Positions 1-9,200 of a stretch of 64,000 nt of DNA are shown here, one piece after another. Source of the DNA: Celeribacter baekdonensis (GTDB taxonomy: Bacteria; Pseudomonadota; Alphaproteobacteria; Rhodobacterales; Rhodobacteraceae). The stretch's first letter is position 1, and each line of letters begins with the position of its first letter. The stretch spans positions 2,976,001 to 3,040,000 of the forward strand of contig NZ_CP028475.1 of assembly GCF_003047105.1 (NCBI RefSeq), in the 5' to 3' direction. Made by a program: the position numbers and the translations under genes. Under the pieces are notes generated by a model. The model searched no databases and was not told where the DNA came from. It saw nothing but the letters and a program-made list of their open reading frames with translations.

Positions 1-301
1 GCGTCATATCGGCCCCCTCAAGGATCACAGCGGTCAACACGGCGGCGTTTTCTTGCGACAGGCAAGTCAGCTCATCCAAATTGTCTATTTGCAAAAGCGG
101 TTCTTCAACCACGCTACAAATCCCGGTTTCGACCTCAGAAGGGGCGGCACCGGGATAGGGGATGCGAATTTCGACATCCGTTGGCGCGACCAAAGGAAAG
201 GTGTCGCGTTGCAACATCGGCAGGGCCAAAAGACCCAGCCCCATGAGGATGATCATCAGGATATTGGCCGCTGTCGGGTGCGTGGCGAAAAGGCGGATCA
301 T
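1..301 (-). CDS. RND efflux permease, N-terminal fragment (runs off the window)
   Basis: Only the first 100 or so residues are present; the gene continues beyond base 1. The translation starts MIRLFATHPTAANILMIILM, the cytoplasmic tail and first membrane helix of an RND (AcrB/HAE1-type) inner-membrane exporter. The periplasmic porter stretch follows, with the typical IPYPGAAPSEVE segment. The start ATG overlaps the stop of the adaptor gene upstream (ATGA), so the two are co-transcribed and should form one pump. The substrate cannot be inferred. No outer-membrane channel gene is visible here. Confidence 0.85.
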   Translation of the reverse strand, partial: MIRLFATHPTAANILMIILMGLGLLALPMLQRDTFPLVAPTDVEIRIPYPGAAPSEVETGICSVVEEPLLQIDNLDELTCLSQENAAVLTAVILEGADMT

Positions 302-1662
302 TCCTGCGGTTCCGATTTTTTACCCATGCCTGATCCTGCACCTGCCCCGCCACCCGAACCGGGAACAGGCGTGCCCGCGGGTGTCCCCAAAGCGGCGGCG
401 GCGAGGCTGGCGATGAGGGCCGTATCTTCGACGGGTTTGACCGCCATACCGGGCACGGCGATGGTCGGATCGGTGACGACAAGCACGTCGCCCGCGCTCA
501 AACCTTGTGTGACCACCGCGATGTCATCCGAGGTGAAACCAACCACAACCTTGCGTTTTTCAAGCGTGCCCTCGGCAGCGACCACCAAGGCCGTCCCATC
601 GCGCACCGCGTCACTGGGCACGACAATCTGTGCCGATTTGGGCGCAAAAAGCATCACTTCGACAAACATGTTGCGGCGCAATGGCGGACGTTCCCCGGCC
701 ACGCTTTGCCCCAACGGATCAGTGACACGCACGACAATGGCGGCACTTTGGGTTTGGGCATCAATCGCCTCACCGACACGTTCAACTTTGGCGGGCCAGA
801 TCACGGCATGGTCCGGCGTGGGAATGCGCACCTGAGCACGTAGGTCAAGCGCGCTCGTGCCCTCTCCCGCCAGTCGCAGCAGCGGGCCCATCCGGCCAAT
901 CGGAAATTGCGCCGCGATGTCCACGGCTGCGGTGCCTTCTGCGGACAAAAGCGTTTGCCCGGCCCCGACAAATTGACCAAGATCGGTGGTCACCTCGGTG
1001 AGGCGCAACTCATAAGGTGCGCGAATTTCTGTAAAACCAAGGGCACGTTCGACGGAGGCGCGTTGGGTGGCAAGCACATCGCGGTTGGCGACATTGAGCG
1101 CGCGCTGATTGGTCAGCTCCAGATGTTTGGTGCGTGCCGTCAGTTCTTGCCGCCGGGTCGCCTCAAGCGTGGCTTGGGTGACGACGCCTTGTTCGGCCAG
1201 TGTTTGTTGCCGCGCCAATTCCGTTTGCATCAGGCTCAGGTCGGCCTGCGCCAATGCAAGACTGGCGCTGATCGTGTCATCTTGGAGACGGGAGGAGGCC
1301 AGTTGTGCATCTATTTGCGCCAGATCCAGACGCAGATCGCTGTCATCTATTCGAAACAGGAGTGTGCCTGCGGGCATCACCGCACCGGGGGCGAGCCCCT
1401 TTGCGGTTTCAATGATCTCCCCCGGAACCCGCGCCACAGCACGCCATTCTCGCACCGGGGCAACCAAGCCATAACCGATCACATGTGGCACCATGTCGAT
1501 CGGAGCCACCGTCATCACGCGCACGGCGGTGGGCGGGCGTTTGACCTCTGCGGCGGCGGGGGATTGTCGCAACGTGTCAGAGTATAAAACGCTGGTGATC
1601 CCTAAAGCCGTTGGCAGGGCAATCGCCAAAGCCCGCAGAAGAAATGTGGTTGATCGTGCCAT
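298..1662 (-). CDS. RND efflux periplasmic adaptor (membrane fusion protein)
   Basis: 454-residue HlyD/AcrA-family adaptor linking an inner-membrane RND permease to an outer-membrane channel. It has an N-terminal membrane helix (about residues 5-27), a split biotinyl-lipoyl domain, an Ala/Gln/Leu-rich coiled-coil hairpin (about residues 115-200), a beta-barrel domain and a Gly/Pro-rich C-terminal tail. The stop overlaps the permease start by ATGA. The start ATG lies just downstream of an inverted repeat around an AT-rich, promoter-like stretch, so the pair is probably transcribed separately from the thiolase operon upstream. Confidence 0.88.
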   Translation of the reverse strand: MARSTTFLLRALAIALPTALGITSVLYSDTLRQSPAAAEVKRPPTAVRVMTVAPIDMVPHVIGYGLVAPVREWRAVARVPGEIIETAKGLAPGAVMPAGTLLFRIDDSDLRLDLAQIDAQLASSRLQDDTISASLALAQADLSLMQTELARQQTLAEQGVVTQATLEATRRQELTARTKHLELTNQRALNVANRDVLATQRASVERALGFTEIRAPYELRLTEVTTDLGQFVGAGQTLLSAEGTAAVDIAAQFPIGRMGPLLRLAGEGTSALDLRAQVRIPTPDHAVIWPAKVERVGEAIDAQTQSAAIVVRVTDPLGQSVAGERPPLRRNMFVEVMLFAPKSAQIVVPSDAVRDGTALVVAAEGTLEKRKVVVGFTSDDIAVVTQGLSAGDVLVVTDPTIAVPGMAVKPVEDTALIASLAAAALGTPAGTPVPGSGGGAGAGSGMGKKSEPQE

Positions 1663-1670
1663 GATGCCCT

Positions 1671-1721
1671 CGGTGTCCGAATCTGATATTCATATAATTC
1701 TATACAAAAGGCTGGACACCG
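1671..1721 (-). promoter_or_regulatory. Inverted repeat flanking an AT-rich promoter-like segment ahead of the RND adaptor
   Basis: Eight-base arms CGGTGTCC (1671-1678) and GGACACCG (1714-1721) are perfect inverted repeats with 43 bp between equivalent points, close to four helical turns. The segment between them is much more AT-rich than its surroundings and carries TATA-like hexamers on the minus strand. The arm nearest the gene overlaps the ribosome-binding region of the adaptor. It could be a paired operator, or in a read-through transcript a hairpin hiding the ribosome site. Confidence 0.4.
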
Positions 1722-1730
1722 GGATGTGAA

Positions 1731-2906
1731 TTAAAAAATCTCGAAAAGGCCTGCCGCGCCTTGGCCGCCACCAATGCACATCGACACCACTCCATAGCGC
1801 GCACCGCGGCGTTTGCCCTCAAGCAAAATATGCCCAGCCATGCGTGCGCCAGACATGCCGTAAGGATGACCAATGGAAATCGCACCGCCGTTGACGTTGA
1901 GTGTCTCATCAGGAATGCCAAGCGTGTCGCGGCAATAGAGCAGTTGAGCGGCAAAGGCTTCGTTGATTTCCCAAAGATCAATATCGTCGATGGTCAGGCC
2001 TGCACGTTGTAAAAGACGCGGAATGGCATAGACCGGGCCGATGCCCATTTCTTCGGGTGCGACCCCCGCCACGGCAAAACCCCGCAACGCGCCAAGCGGC
2101 TCTAACCCACGCTTTTCTGCCTCTTTGGCCGACATGACGATACAGGCGGAGGCTCCGTCCGAGAGCTGGCTGGCATTGCCTGCGGTGACGGATTTGTCCG
2201 GGCCAAGCACGGGTTTGAGACGGCTCAACCCCTCAAGCGTTGTGTCAGGGCGATTGCATTCATCCGCCTCCAGTCGCACGGCCTCTTCACGGCTTTCACC
2301 TGTGGCTTTATCCGTCACGGTTTTGATCGCCTCGACGGGGACGATTTCGTCAGAGAATAGACCCAAATCCTGCGCAATCGCGGTTTTCTTCTGACTGGCT
2401 AAAGCATAGGCATCCTGCGCCGTGCGGGGGACGCCATAGCGTTCGGCCACCACTTCGGCGGTTTCGATCATCGACATGTAATAGGCATCCGGCACGCCCG
2501 GAGATGTGTAGCGGTAGCCGTTCCAATGGGTGTTCTGAACCAGAGAAATAGAGTCTAATCCACCTGCGAGCGCCACATCGACGCTCTCCGCCATGACCAT
2601 ATGCGCAGCCGATGCGATGGCGTTGAGACCCGAGGCGCATTGCCGGTCCAGAGTGACCCCCGCGACGGTATCGGGCAGGCCTGCGGCCAAGGCAATGTGG
2701 CGCGCAACGTTGATGCCAGTGGAGCCTTGGGTCAGGGCCGAGCCGAAAATGGCCTCTTCAATCTCGCCCCCGGCAAGACCCGCACGCGCCACGGCGGCAC
2801 GCACTGCATGTGCGGCCATGGCCGGGCCTTCGAGGTTATTAAATGCACCACGATAGGCTTTGCCAATCGGCGTGCGGGCGGTGGAAACGATAACGGCTTC
2901 GCGCAT
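1731..2906 (-). CDS. Thiolase family protein (acetyl-CoA acyltransferase)
   Basis: 391-residue thiolase II-type enzyme, the usual family length. The nucleophilic cysteine is in DRQCASG (Cys90), the catalytic histidine in GHPYGMSGAR (His347), and the second cysteine in CIGGGQG (Cys377). Biosynthetic and degradative thiolases cannot be separated from sequence alone. Context favours degradation: it is the last gene of a run that also encodes both subunits of a 3-oxoacid CoA-transferase, so it would cleave the resulting 3-oxoacyl-CoA to acetyl-CoA plus a shortened acyl-CoA. It lies 11 bases after the M20 gene. Confidence 0.9.
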   Translation of the reverse strand: MREAVIVSTARTPIGKAYRGAFNNLEGPAMAAHAVRAAVARAGLAGGEIEEAIFGSALTQGSTGINVARHIALAAGLPDTVAGVTLDRQCASGLNAIASAAHMVMAESVDVALAGGLDSISLVQNTHWNGYRYTSPGVPDAYYMSMIETAEVVAERYGVPRTAQDAYALASQKKTAIAQDLGLFSDEIVPVEAIKTVTDKATGESREEAVRLEADECNRPDTTLEGLSRLKPVLGPDKSVTAGNASQLSDGASACIVMSAKEAEKRGLEPLGALRGFAVAGVAPEEMGIGPVYAIPRLLQRAGLTIDDIDLWEINEAFAAQLLYCRDTLGIPDETLNVNGGAISIGHPYGMSGARMAGHILLEGKRRGARYGVVSMCIGGGQGAAGLFEIF

Positions 2907-2917
2907 GGGATATGTCC

Positions 2918-4210
2918 TTAAATGGTCTCAGTGCCGCACCAGTCGGCGATGAACAGGGCGGTGGCCCCAGTGATGCGGCGGATGCTTTCCAATTCGACGC
3001 GTTCGTTAAATCCATGGATCGCCTCGGCGCGCGGGCCATAGACCAGCGCGGGCGTGTCGGCATAGAGGCCAAAGAACCGCGCATCGGTCGTGGCGGTGAT
3101 TGCCGCGTGATCCAAAGTCTCGCCCGTGGTGGTCAGATGTGCGCTCTCTAATGCCCCGATCGCGGCCTGTGCCGTGGTGGATGTGTCTTCTGAGAGCGCA
3201 TAGGCTTCCGCCATAAAGCCATGATAGATCACCTTAGGCAGCGCATTTTTGAGAAAGGCATTTTGCCGCGCGGCGTCATAGATGGTCTGTTCGATCTCGG
3301 CCTTTGCTGCCTCGATGTCTTGACCCGGAAAGATCGCCATGCGCACGTCCATGACTGACCATGCGGGCACGGAACTGGTCCAATCGCCGCCTTGGATTTT
3401 GCCGATGTTGAGGTTCAGCGCGTGGTCGTGATGGGCGAAATCTGCGTGACGACATGCGGGTGCGTTCCAGCGGGTTTCCATCTCATGCAGCGCATGGATC
3501 AACGGGACCGCCGCCTCAATCGCATTTGCGCCCGTGCCCGCATAGGCGACATGGGTTGGCAGGCCTTTGAGGTGGATCTGAAACCAAATCACGCCAATCT
3601 GTGCAGTGACGAGCTTTTCTTCAAACGGCTCAGGGATCAGCGCGGCATCGGCTTTGTAGCCGCGCGCAAGACAGGCCAGCGCGCCGTTGCCGGTGCATTC
3701 TTCCTCGACGACGGATTGGAAAAACACATCGGCAGCAGGGGCAAGGTTGAGATGGCGCAGGGCATCAAGCGCAAAGAGGTTGGAGGCCAGCCCGGCCTTC
3801 ATATCGCCACCCCCACGACCATAAAGCCAACCGTCCGTCACATGCGGTTCAAACGGCGGATTGTCCCACATGTCGAGCGGCCCAGCAGGCACCACGTCGA
3901 TATGACCGTTGAGGATCAAAGAGCGGCCTTTTTGGCTCCGGCTCTTATGCGTGCCGACGACGTTTTGCGCATCCTCATACGGGCTTAGCACGGGGGAAAA
4001 CCCCGGCAGATGGCTGATGTCATCAATGTTGATCTGCCATTGATCGACCGCCATGCCGCGCGACGTCAGTTCGGAGGCCATAAAGACCTGCGCGCTTTGC
4101 TCATACCCCCGCGTCGAAGGATGCGATGTCAGTTCCGTCAGAAAGTCGACCTCGCGATCAAACAGGTCATCGACCGCCGACAGGATGCGGGTGGAAAGCT
4201 CTTGATCCAT
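2918..4210 (-). CDS. M20 family metallo-deacylase/peptidase (ArgE/DapE type)
   Basis: About 430 residues. Co-catalytic metalloenzyme of the ArgE/DapE/ACY1 group, which hydrolyses N-acyl amino acids or small peptides. Visible ligands are HID in NGHIDVVPAG (His103, Asp105), the bridging Asp136 in GGGDMKAG, and the general base pair in VVEEECTGNGA (Glu170/171). The ATG at 4210 is preferred over an upstream in-frame TTG because GAGG lies seven bases before it. In this operon it could release a free amino acid from an N-acyl or peptide form taken up by the ABC transporter. The exact substrate is unknown. Confidence 0.87.
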   Translation of the reverse strand: MDQELSTRILSAVDDLFDREVDFLTELTSHPSTRGYEQSAQVFMASELTSRGMAVDQWQINIDDISHLPGFSPVLSPYEDAQNVVGTHKSRSQKGRSLILNGHIDVVPAGPLDMWDNPPFEPHVTDGWLYGRGGGDMKAGLASNLFALDALRHLNLAPAADVFFQSVVEEECTGNGALACLARGYKADAALIPEPFEEKLVTAQIGVIWFQIHLKGLPTHVAYAGTGANAIEAAVPLIHALHEMETRWNAPACRHADFAHHDHALNLNIGKIQGGDWTSSVPAWSVMDVRMAIFPGQDIEAAKAEIEQTIYDAARQNAFLKNALPKVIYHGFMAEAYALSEDTSTTAQAAIGALESAHLTTTGETLDHAAITATTDARFFGLYADTPALVYGPRAEAIHGFNERVELESIRRITGATALFIADWCGTETI

Positions 4211-4218
4211 GGGATGCC

Positions 4219-4887
4219 TCAAAACGTAGGAATGTCAGTGTCAGGCACGATCAATGGCGCGCCCGTGGCTTCAGTGACCTCTTGGATGGTGACTCCATCG
4301 GTCAATTCGCAAAGCTGAAAGCCGCGCTCGGTCACGTCGATCACCGCCAGATCAGTGAAAATCCGCGCCACGCGGCGCTGGGCGGTCAGGGGCAACGTAC
4401 ACTGTTGCAACAGCTTGGGATTGCCATGCCGATCCGTGTGCGTGGTCATCACCACCACACGCCGCGCCTTTTGCGCCAATTCAATCGCGCCCCCCGCACC
4501 GGGGGAGAATTTTCCGGGGATTTTCCAATTGGCCAGATCGCCATTTTGCGCCACTTCAAAGGCCCCCAACATGGTCAAATCCAACCGCCCGGAACGGACC
4601 AGCGCAAAGGACACGGCACTGTCGAAATAGGCGGAGCCGGGAATCGGCGAGACATAGGCCCCGCCCGCGTCGATCAGATTTCGGTCGGCGCGCTCATAGG
4701 GCAGGGTGGCGCCGATCCCGGTCATGCCATTTTCGGTATGAAGGCAAACGGGCAAATTGGCGGGCAGGTGATTGACCACTTTCGTTGGCAAACCAATGCC
4801 AAGATTGACCACCATACCGGCGGTGATTTCACGGGCGGCACGGGCGATCATGCGGGCGCGTGGGTCAAGGGGTTTAGCGTCTGACAA
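4219..4887 (-). CDS. 3-oxoacid CoA-transferase, subunit B
   Basis: 222 residues. Beta subunit of a family I CoA-transferase, which moves CoA from a donor such as succinyl-CoA to a 3-oxo acid. The catalytic glutamate is in the ENGMTGIG motif (Glu52). The best start is a TTG at 4887, preceded by GAGGAG at good spacing and overlapping the end of subunit A by 14 bases. Longer in-frame starts would extend deep into subunit A. Sequence alone does not separate acetoacetate from 3-oxoadipate transferases (ScoB/AtoA/PcaJ). Confidence 0.9.
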   Translation of the reverse strand: MSDAKPLDPRARMIARAAREITAGMVVNLGIGLPTKVVNHLPANLPVCLHTENGMTGIGATLPYERADRNLIDAGGAYVSPIPGSAYFDSAVSFALVRSGRLDLTMLGAFEVAQNGDLANWKIPGKFSPGAGGAIELAQKARRVVVMTTHTDRHGNPKLLQQCTLPLTAQRRVARIFTDLAVIDVTERGFQLCELTDGVTIQEVTEATGAPLIVPDTDIPTF

Positions 4888-5566
4888 TGCCGTACTCCTC
4901 AGTAAGTTCGACGAGTTCCGCGACGTGATCGACAAAGGCACCGGGGGTTTCAACGGCCTCGGGGGAGAGGCTTCCCAAAGGTCCGAGGCTTTCGACTTCA
5001 GCGATCACCATCGGCGCGGCCATCGCCATCAGCGGATTGAAATTGCGCGCCGTGGCGGCATAGGTGAGATTGCCAAAAGGATCGGCGCGGTCGGCATGAA
5101 TGAGGGCGACATCGGCGCGTAGAGCGCTTTCGACCAAAAGGCGTTTGCCGTTCATTTCCACCACCTGTTTGCCCTCGGCCAATTCCGTGCCCAGACCAAT
5201 GTCGGTGACGACCGCCGAAAGTCCCGCCCCCCCGGCGCGGATGCGTTCAGCCAAGATGCCTTGTGCACAGAATTCGACCCTAATCCGGCCAGAATTGAGC
5301 GCCGAGATCGCATTGGCGTTGAGGCCGATGTGGGTCGAAATCAGGGTTTTTACCTGTCCGTTGGCAATCAAAAGGTCGATGCCCATCCCGGTTTCATTGG
5401 CGTCGTTTTTGATCAGGGTGAGGTCTTTTTGACCCTGCCGCACCAGTTCACGGATCAGGGTAAAAGGTGTTCCGGGTACGCCAAACCCACCGATCATGAT
5501 CGTCGCCCCATCGGGGATGCGTGCCACGGCTGCCTCAATCGTGGTGGTTTTGTCCGGCAGGCTCAT
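4874..5566 (-). CDS. 3-oxoacid CoA-transferase, subunit A
   Basis: 230 residues, a normal length for the alpha subunit (ScoA/AtoD/PcaI). It has the N-terminal glycine-rich GGFGVPGTP segment that binds CoA, and an internal NANAISALNSG region. It pairs with the overlapping subunit B. The start ATG overlaps the stop of the aminotransferase gene (ATGA). Coupling of aminotransferase and CoA-transferase suggests the transaminated product is a keto acid that is then activated with CoA. Confidence 0.9.
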   Translation of the reverse strand: MSLPDKTTTIEAAVARIPDGATIMIGGFGVPGTPFTLIRELVRQGQKDLTLIKNDANETGMGIDLLIANGQVKTLISTHIGLNANAISALNSGRIRVEFCAQGILAERIRAGGAGLSAVVTDIGLGTELAEGKQVVEMNGKRLLVESALRADVALIHADRADPFGNLTYAATARNFNPLMAMAAPMVIAEVESLGPLGSLSPEAVETPGAFVDHVAELVELTEEYGIVRR

Positions 5567-6912
5567 CGGCTCACCACCGGCAAGTCGTGATTGGCGGCAA
5601 AGGTGTCCAAACTGTCGATCAGGATCGCCATGATCTCGTCAATCTGCGCCTCCGTAACGATCAGCGGCGGACAGACAAGGAAGTGATCACCCTCGGTTCC
5701 GCCACGGGTCCGGCGCGAATAGAGGATCAGGCCGCGTGCGTAGGCCAGTTCGACCAGCTCGGAATGGGCGTTCATTTCTTTGGGCAGGGGATCTTTGGTG
5801 TCGCGATCCGACATGAGTTCAAAAGCCTGCAACAACCCCTTGCCGCGCACGTCACCAATAAAGGGATAGCGGTCCATCAGGGTCTTGAGCCGGGCGTGTA
5901 AAACCTCCCCCATCGCCGCGCAATTTTGAACGATGTTCTGTTCTTCCATCTCTTCCAAGACGGCCAAACCGGCGGCGCAAGCCAAGGGGTTTCCGGCATA
6001 GGTGAACCCGTGCAAAAAGCCTCCGGCCTCCATCAAAGCATCGACCATCTCGCGACGCGCAGCGACCGCGCCCAAAGGCGCATAGCCGGCGCCCAAGCCT
6101 TTGGACATGGCGATGATGTCGGGGGTGACGCCCCAATGTTCACAGGCCAAAAACGTCCCCGTGCGACCCGCGCCGGTCATGACCTCATCAAAGATCAGGA
6201 TCACGCCGTATTCGTCGCAAATCTCGCGGATGCGTTTGTAATAGCTGTCCGGGGCGACCAGCGCGCCAGTTGACGCGCCGCCCACGGGCTCCATGATAAA
6301 AGCCAAAACCGTGTCCGCGCCCTCCGCCTCGATCCGCTCGCGCAGCATTTCGGCGTATTTGATCCCGCGGTCTTCGTCACTCAGGTTGTCACGATCCAAA
6401 TAACAGGTCGGCGCTTTGACATGCGGCATGTCTTGGAACATCGGCGCAAAGGGGCCAGCAAAGAGTTTGCCCCCGGTGAGCGCCAGCGCGCCCAAGGTGC
6501 CGCCGTGGTAGGCGGGCGTGCGGGCGATGACTTTCCAACGGCTGCTTTGGCCCTGGGTCACGGCATATTGGCGGGCGAGTTTTTCGGCGGTTTCCACCGC
6601 TTCCGAGCCGCCGGAGACAAAGAAAATCCGGTCCAACCCCTCGGGCATCAAACCCGCAAGTTTTGTGGCCAAATCTTCGGACGGGTGGGTGCGGAAATGG
6701 AGGCGGTAGCCGAATGTGGCCTTGTCCATCTGCGCTTTCATCTTGGCCAAAACGCGTGGGTTTGAGTGGCCAATGTTGGACACCATCGCGCCGGATGAGC
6801 CGTCGATGTAGCGCTTGCCGCTTTCGTCATAGAGGTAAATCCCCTCGCCATGATCCAGAAACGGTCGCGGTTGGGTGGCGAGGTAGAACAGGTTGGACTG
6901 CTCGGTGGTCAT
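5563..6912 (-). CDS. Class III pyridoxal-phosphate aminotransferase
   Basis: 449 residues, full length for a class III (omega/beta-amino acid) transaminase. The PLP lysine is in [12 protein letters not shown] (Lys271), the PLP-ring aspartate is Asp242 in [10 protein letters not shown], and the phosphate-binding segment is [10 protein letters not shown]. Class III enzymes act on amino groups away from or beta to the carboxylate, as well as on ornithine, GABA and similar compounds. Flanking genes for CoA-transferase and thiolase make a beta-amino acid, giving a 3-oxo acid, an attractive substrate; that is inference. ATGA overlaps join it to the genes on both sides. Confidence 0.9.
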   Translation of the reverse strand: MTTEQSNLFYLATQPRPFLDHGEGIYLYDESGKRYIDGSSGAMVSNIGHSNPRVLAKMKAQMDKATFGYRLHFRTHPSEDLATKLAGLMPEGLDRIFFVSGGSEAVETAEKLARQYAVTQGQSSRWKVIARTPAYHGGTLGALALTGGKLFAGPFAPMFQDMPHVKAPTCYLDRDNLSDEDRGIKYAEMLRERIEAEGADTVLAFIMEPVGGASTGALVAPDSYYKRIREICDEYGVILIFDEVMTGAGRTGTFLACEHWGVTPDIIAMSKGLGAGYAPLGAVAARREMVDALMEAGGFLHGFTYAGNPLACAAGLAVLEEMEEQNIVQNCAAMGEVLHARLKTLMDRYPFIGDVRGKGLLQAFELMSDRDTKDPLPKEMNAHSELVELAYARGLILYSRRTRGGTEGDHFLVCPPLIVTEAQIDEIMAILIDSLDTFAANHDLPVVSR

Positions 6913-7739
6913 TTTGCACCTTCGTTGGTTTGTGCGGCAGTAAGGGCCGCCGCTTCGGCGGCGTTTTGGGCGTGATGCTGGGCAAGATGTTTGCGCAGAA
7001 ATTCTTTGGTCCGTTCTTCTGTCGGGTTTTGAAACACGACGCTGGGCGGGCCTTGTTCAATGACAACGCCCTTGTCCATAAAGATCACCCGATCACAGAC
7101 GGAGGCGGCGAAATCCATTTCGTGGGTCACGATGATCATCGTCATGTGTTCTTCGGCGAGGCGTTTCATCACCAGATTGACCTCTTCGACCAGCTCCGGG
7201 TCGAGCGCCGATGTGGCCTCATCAAACAGCATCAATTTCGGTTGCATCGCCAAGGCGCGGGCGATGGCGACGCGTTGTTTTTGACCGCCGGAAAGTTGCG
7301 AGGGATAGTAATCAATCCGCTCCAACATGCCGACGTGATTGAGCTGTTCTTCGGCCAGCTTGTCGGCCTCTTTGTCGGAGAGACCTTTGAGCAGCTTTGG
7401 CGCCATGGTGACGTTGTCGCGCACCGAGAGATGCGGGAAGAGGTTGAAGTGTTGAAACACCATCCCGACCTGTTGGCGCATGGCATTGATGTGTTTTTCA
7501 TATTGGCGATAGGGCAGGTCTTTGTTGATCTGCACGCCATCAAGCCAGACCTCGCCGCCGGTGAGCGAATCCAGATCATTGATCGCCCGCAACAGCGTGG
7601 ATTTGCCCGACCCAGACGGGCCGATGATGGCAACGATTTCGCCTCGGTCCACGGTGAGGGAAATGTCCTTGAGCACCTCAAGATCGCCATAGGCTTTCTG
7701 GGCGTGACGGATGTCGACGAATTTATGAGCTTCGGTCAT
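6909..7739 (-). CDS. Polar amino acid ABC transporter, ATP-binding protein
   Basis: 276-residue GlnQ/HisP-type ATPase. It shows Walker [10 protein letters not shown] (about residue 40), Q-loop [15 protein letters not shown], signature [15 protein letters not shown], Walker [15 protein letters not shown] and the switch histidine in [10 protein letters not shown]. The C-terminal tail is about 30 residues longer than in most family members and rich in alanine. It energises the two permeases just upstream and is translationally coupled (ATGA) to the aminotransferase, which links transport to catabolism. Confidence 0.93.
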   Translation of the reverse strand: MTEAHKFVDIRHAQKAYGDLEVLKDISLTVDRGEIVAIIGPSGSGKSTLLRAINDLDSLTGGEVWLDGVQINKDLPYRQYEKHINAMRQQVGMVFQHFNLFPHLSVRDNVTMAPKLLKGLSDKEADKLAEEQLNHVGMLERIDYYPSQLSGGQKQRVAIARALAMQPKLMLFDEATSALDPELVEEVNLVMKRLAEEHMTMIIVTHEMDFAASVCDRVIFMDKGVVIEQGPPSVVFQNPTEERTKEFLRKHLAQHHAQNAAEAAALTAAQTNEGAK

Positions 7740-7755
7740 GTCAGGTCCTTAAAGC

Positions 7756-8412
7756 TTAGCGAGAGAGGGAGGTTTTACGTTCGATGCGGCGCATAACGGC
7801 CTCCATGCCGAGATTGACGACGTAGTAAAACACGGCCGCGACGGCGTAGAATTCAAACGGGCGATAGGTGCGGCCAATGGCGAGTTGTGACGAAAGCGTC
7901 AGTTCCGATACGCCGATCACGGAGACCAGGGCGGAGTCTTTGAGCAGCGCGATCATGTTGTTGCCAATCGGCGGGATCACATCACGCACAGCTTGGGGGA
8001 TCACCACCTTGCGCAGGGCTTGCGCGCGGGAACAGCCAAGGGTGCGCGCGGCCTCCATCTGACCTTTGTCCACGGCCAGGATCGCGGTTTGGATCAGTTC
8101 AGAATTATAGACCGCAAAGTGCAGGCCCAGCCCGATCACACCGGCGACAAAAGCAGGCAAATCAATGCCAAGCTCGACCAGCCCGAAATAGATCAGAAAC
8201 AACTGCAACAACAACGGCGTGCCCATAAAGAGCCATGCGAAAAACCGCACCGGAAGCCGGAGGAACCACGGCGCGTAAAGCGCGATCACGGCAAAGAGGA
8301 TGCCGCCGAAAAAACTCAGGATCGCGGCGCAGACCGTAATGGCGATGGTCCACAAAACACCGATCAAAATCGTGTCGAGGTAGGCGGGGACAACGGAGAA
8401 ATCAAGACCCAT
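7756..8412 (-). CDS. Polar amino acid ABC transporter, permease
   Basis: 218-residue HisM/GlnP-type membrane subunit with about five helices. The EAA loop that docks the ATPase is at EAARTLGCSRAQALRKVVIP. A second related permease lies upstream, so the transporter probably uses a heterodimeric channel, as in histidine or octopine systems. It is followed 16 bases later by the ATPase gene. Confidence 0.92.
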   Translation of the reverse strand: MGLDFSVVPAYLDTILIGVLWTIAITVCAAILSFFGGILFAVIALYAPWFLRLPVRFFAWLFMGTPLLLQLFLIYFGLVELGIDLPAFVAGVIGLGLHFAVYNSELIQTAILAVDKGQMEAARTLGCSRAQALRKVVIPQAVRDVIPPIGNNMIALLKDSALVSVIGVSELTLSSQLAIGRTYRPFEFYAVAAVFYYVVNLGMEAVMRRIERKTSLSR

Positions 8413-8454
8413 GACGCGCGCCTTTCATGCTGGATTGACGGGCAGGAAACTGGC

Positions 8455-9102
8455 TCATGGCAGGCGCACCTTTCGGTCGAGATAAGAGATGCCTTTGCCG
8501 GTCACGCTGATGATGATGATGTAGAGCACGCCCGCCAAAAAGAACATTTCGAACGGCTTATAGGTTGAGCCGATATAGCGCTGGGCGGTGTAGGTCAGTT
8601 CGACCACAGAGATTGCGGCAACAAGTGCGGTGCCTTTGATCTGGGCGTTGATGTTGACCCCCAACGGCCGGATCATCAGGCGCATGGCCTGCGGCAATGT
8701 CACCTTACGAAACGCCTGAGCGCGCGACAGGCCCAGGGTGCGCGCCGCTTCGGTTTGCCCCCCATCGACAGACACAATCGCCCCGCGCATGGTTTCCGCC
8801 ATATAGGCCCCGATGTTGAGGCCAAGCCCGATCACCCCTGCCTCGAACGCATCGAGTTGGATGCCGACCTGGGGGCCGCCGAAGTAGAGGAGAAACAGTT
8901 GGATCAGCGCAGGCGTGCCGCGAAAGACGCTGACATAAATCGCGCCAATGATGCGCAACAGGCGAAAACGCGACATCCGCGCAGCCGCCGCCAGCGCGCC
9001 ACAGATCAGCCCAAGCAGGACCGTAAGCACGGACAGCTCAATGGTCACCACCGCAGCTTCGAGAAAATAGGGATAAACCTTGAGGATAAGCTCTAAGTCC
9101 AT
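8455..9102 (-). CDS. Polar amino acid ABC transporter, permease
   Basis: 215-residue partner of the second permease, with the same His/Glu/Gln/Arg/opine transporter fold. The coupling loop reads EAARTLGLSRAQAFRKVTLP, and the N-terminal half carries the FRGTPALIQLFLLYFG motif typical of the family. A hairpin lies between the upstream binding-protein gene and this one, which would lower permease relative to binding-protein expression. Confidence 0.92.
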   Translation of the reverse strand: MDLELILKVYPYFLEAAVVTIELSVLTVLLGLICGALAAAARMSRFRLLRIIGAIYVSVFRGTPALIQLFLLYFGGPQVGIQLDAFEAGVIGLGLNIGAYMAETMRGAIVSVDGGQTEAARTLGLSRAQAFRKVTLPQAMRLMIRPLGVNINAQIKGTALVAAISVVELTYTAQRYIGSTYKPFEMFFLAGVLYIIIISVTGKGISYLDRKVRLP

Positions 9103-9154
9103 AGCGACAGAGGTCTCTTTGGGTCAGGAAAAGGAGGGGTGCAAACGAGTGATC

Positions 9155-9181
9155 AAAAGGGACGCGCAGATCACGCGCCCC
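9155..9181 (-). terminator. Hairpin with U-tract between binding-protein and permease genes (attenuator-like)
   Basis: Read on the minus strand, GGGGCGCG and CGCGTCCC pair over eight bases with one G-U wobble around a seven-base loop, followed directly by TTTT. It sits in the 98-base gap after the substrate-binding protein gene. Partial terminators at this position are common in ABC operons and keep the binding protein in excess. Confidence 0.5.
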
Positions 9182-9200
9182 TCTCAAGAGCCTGCACGGT

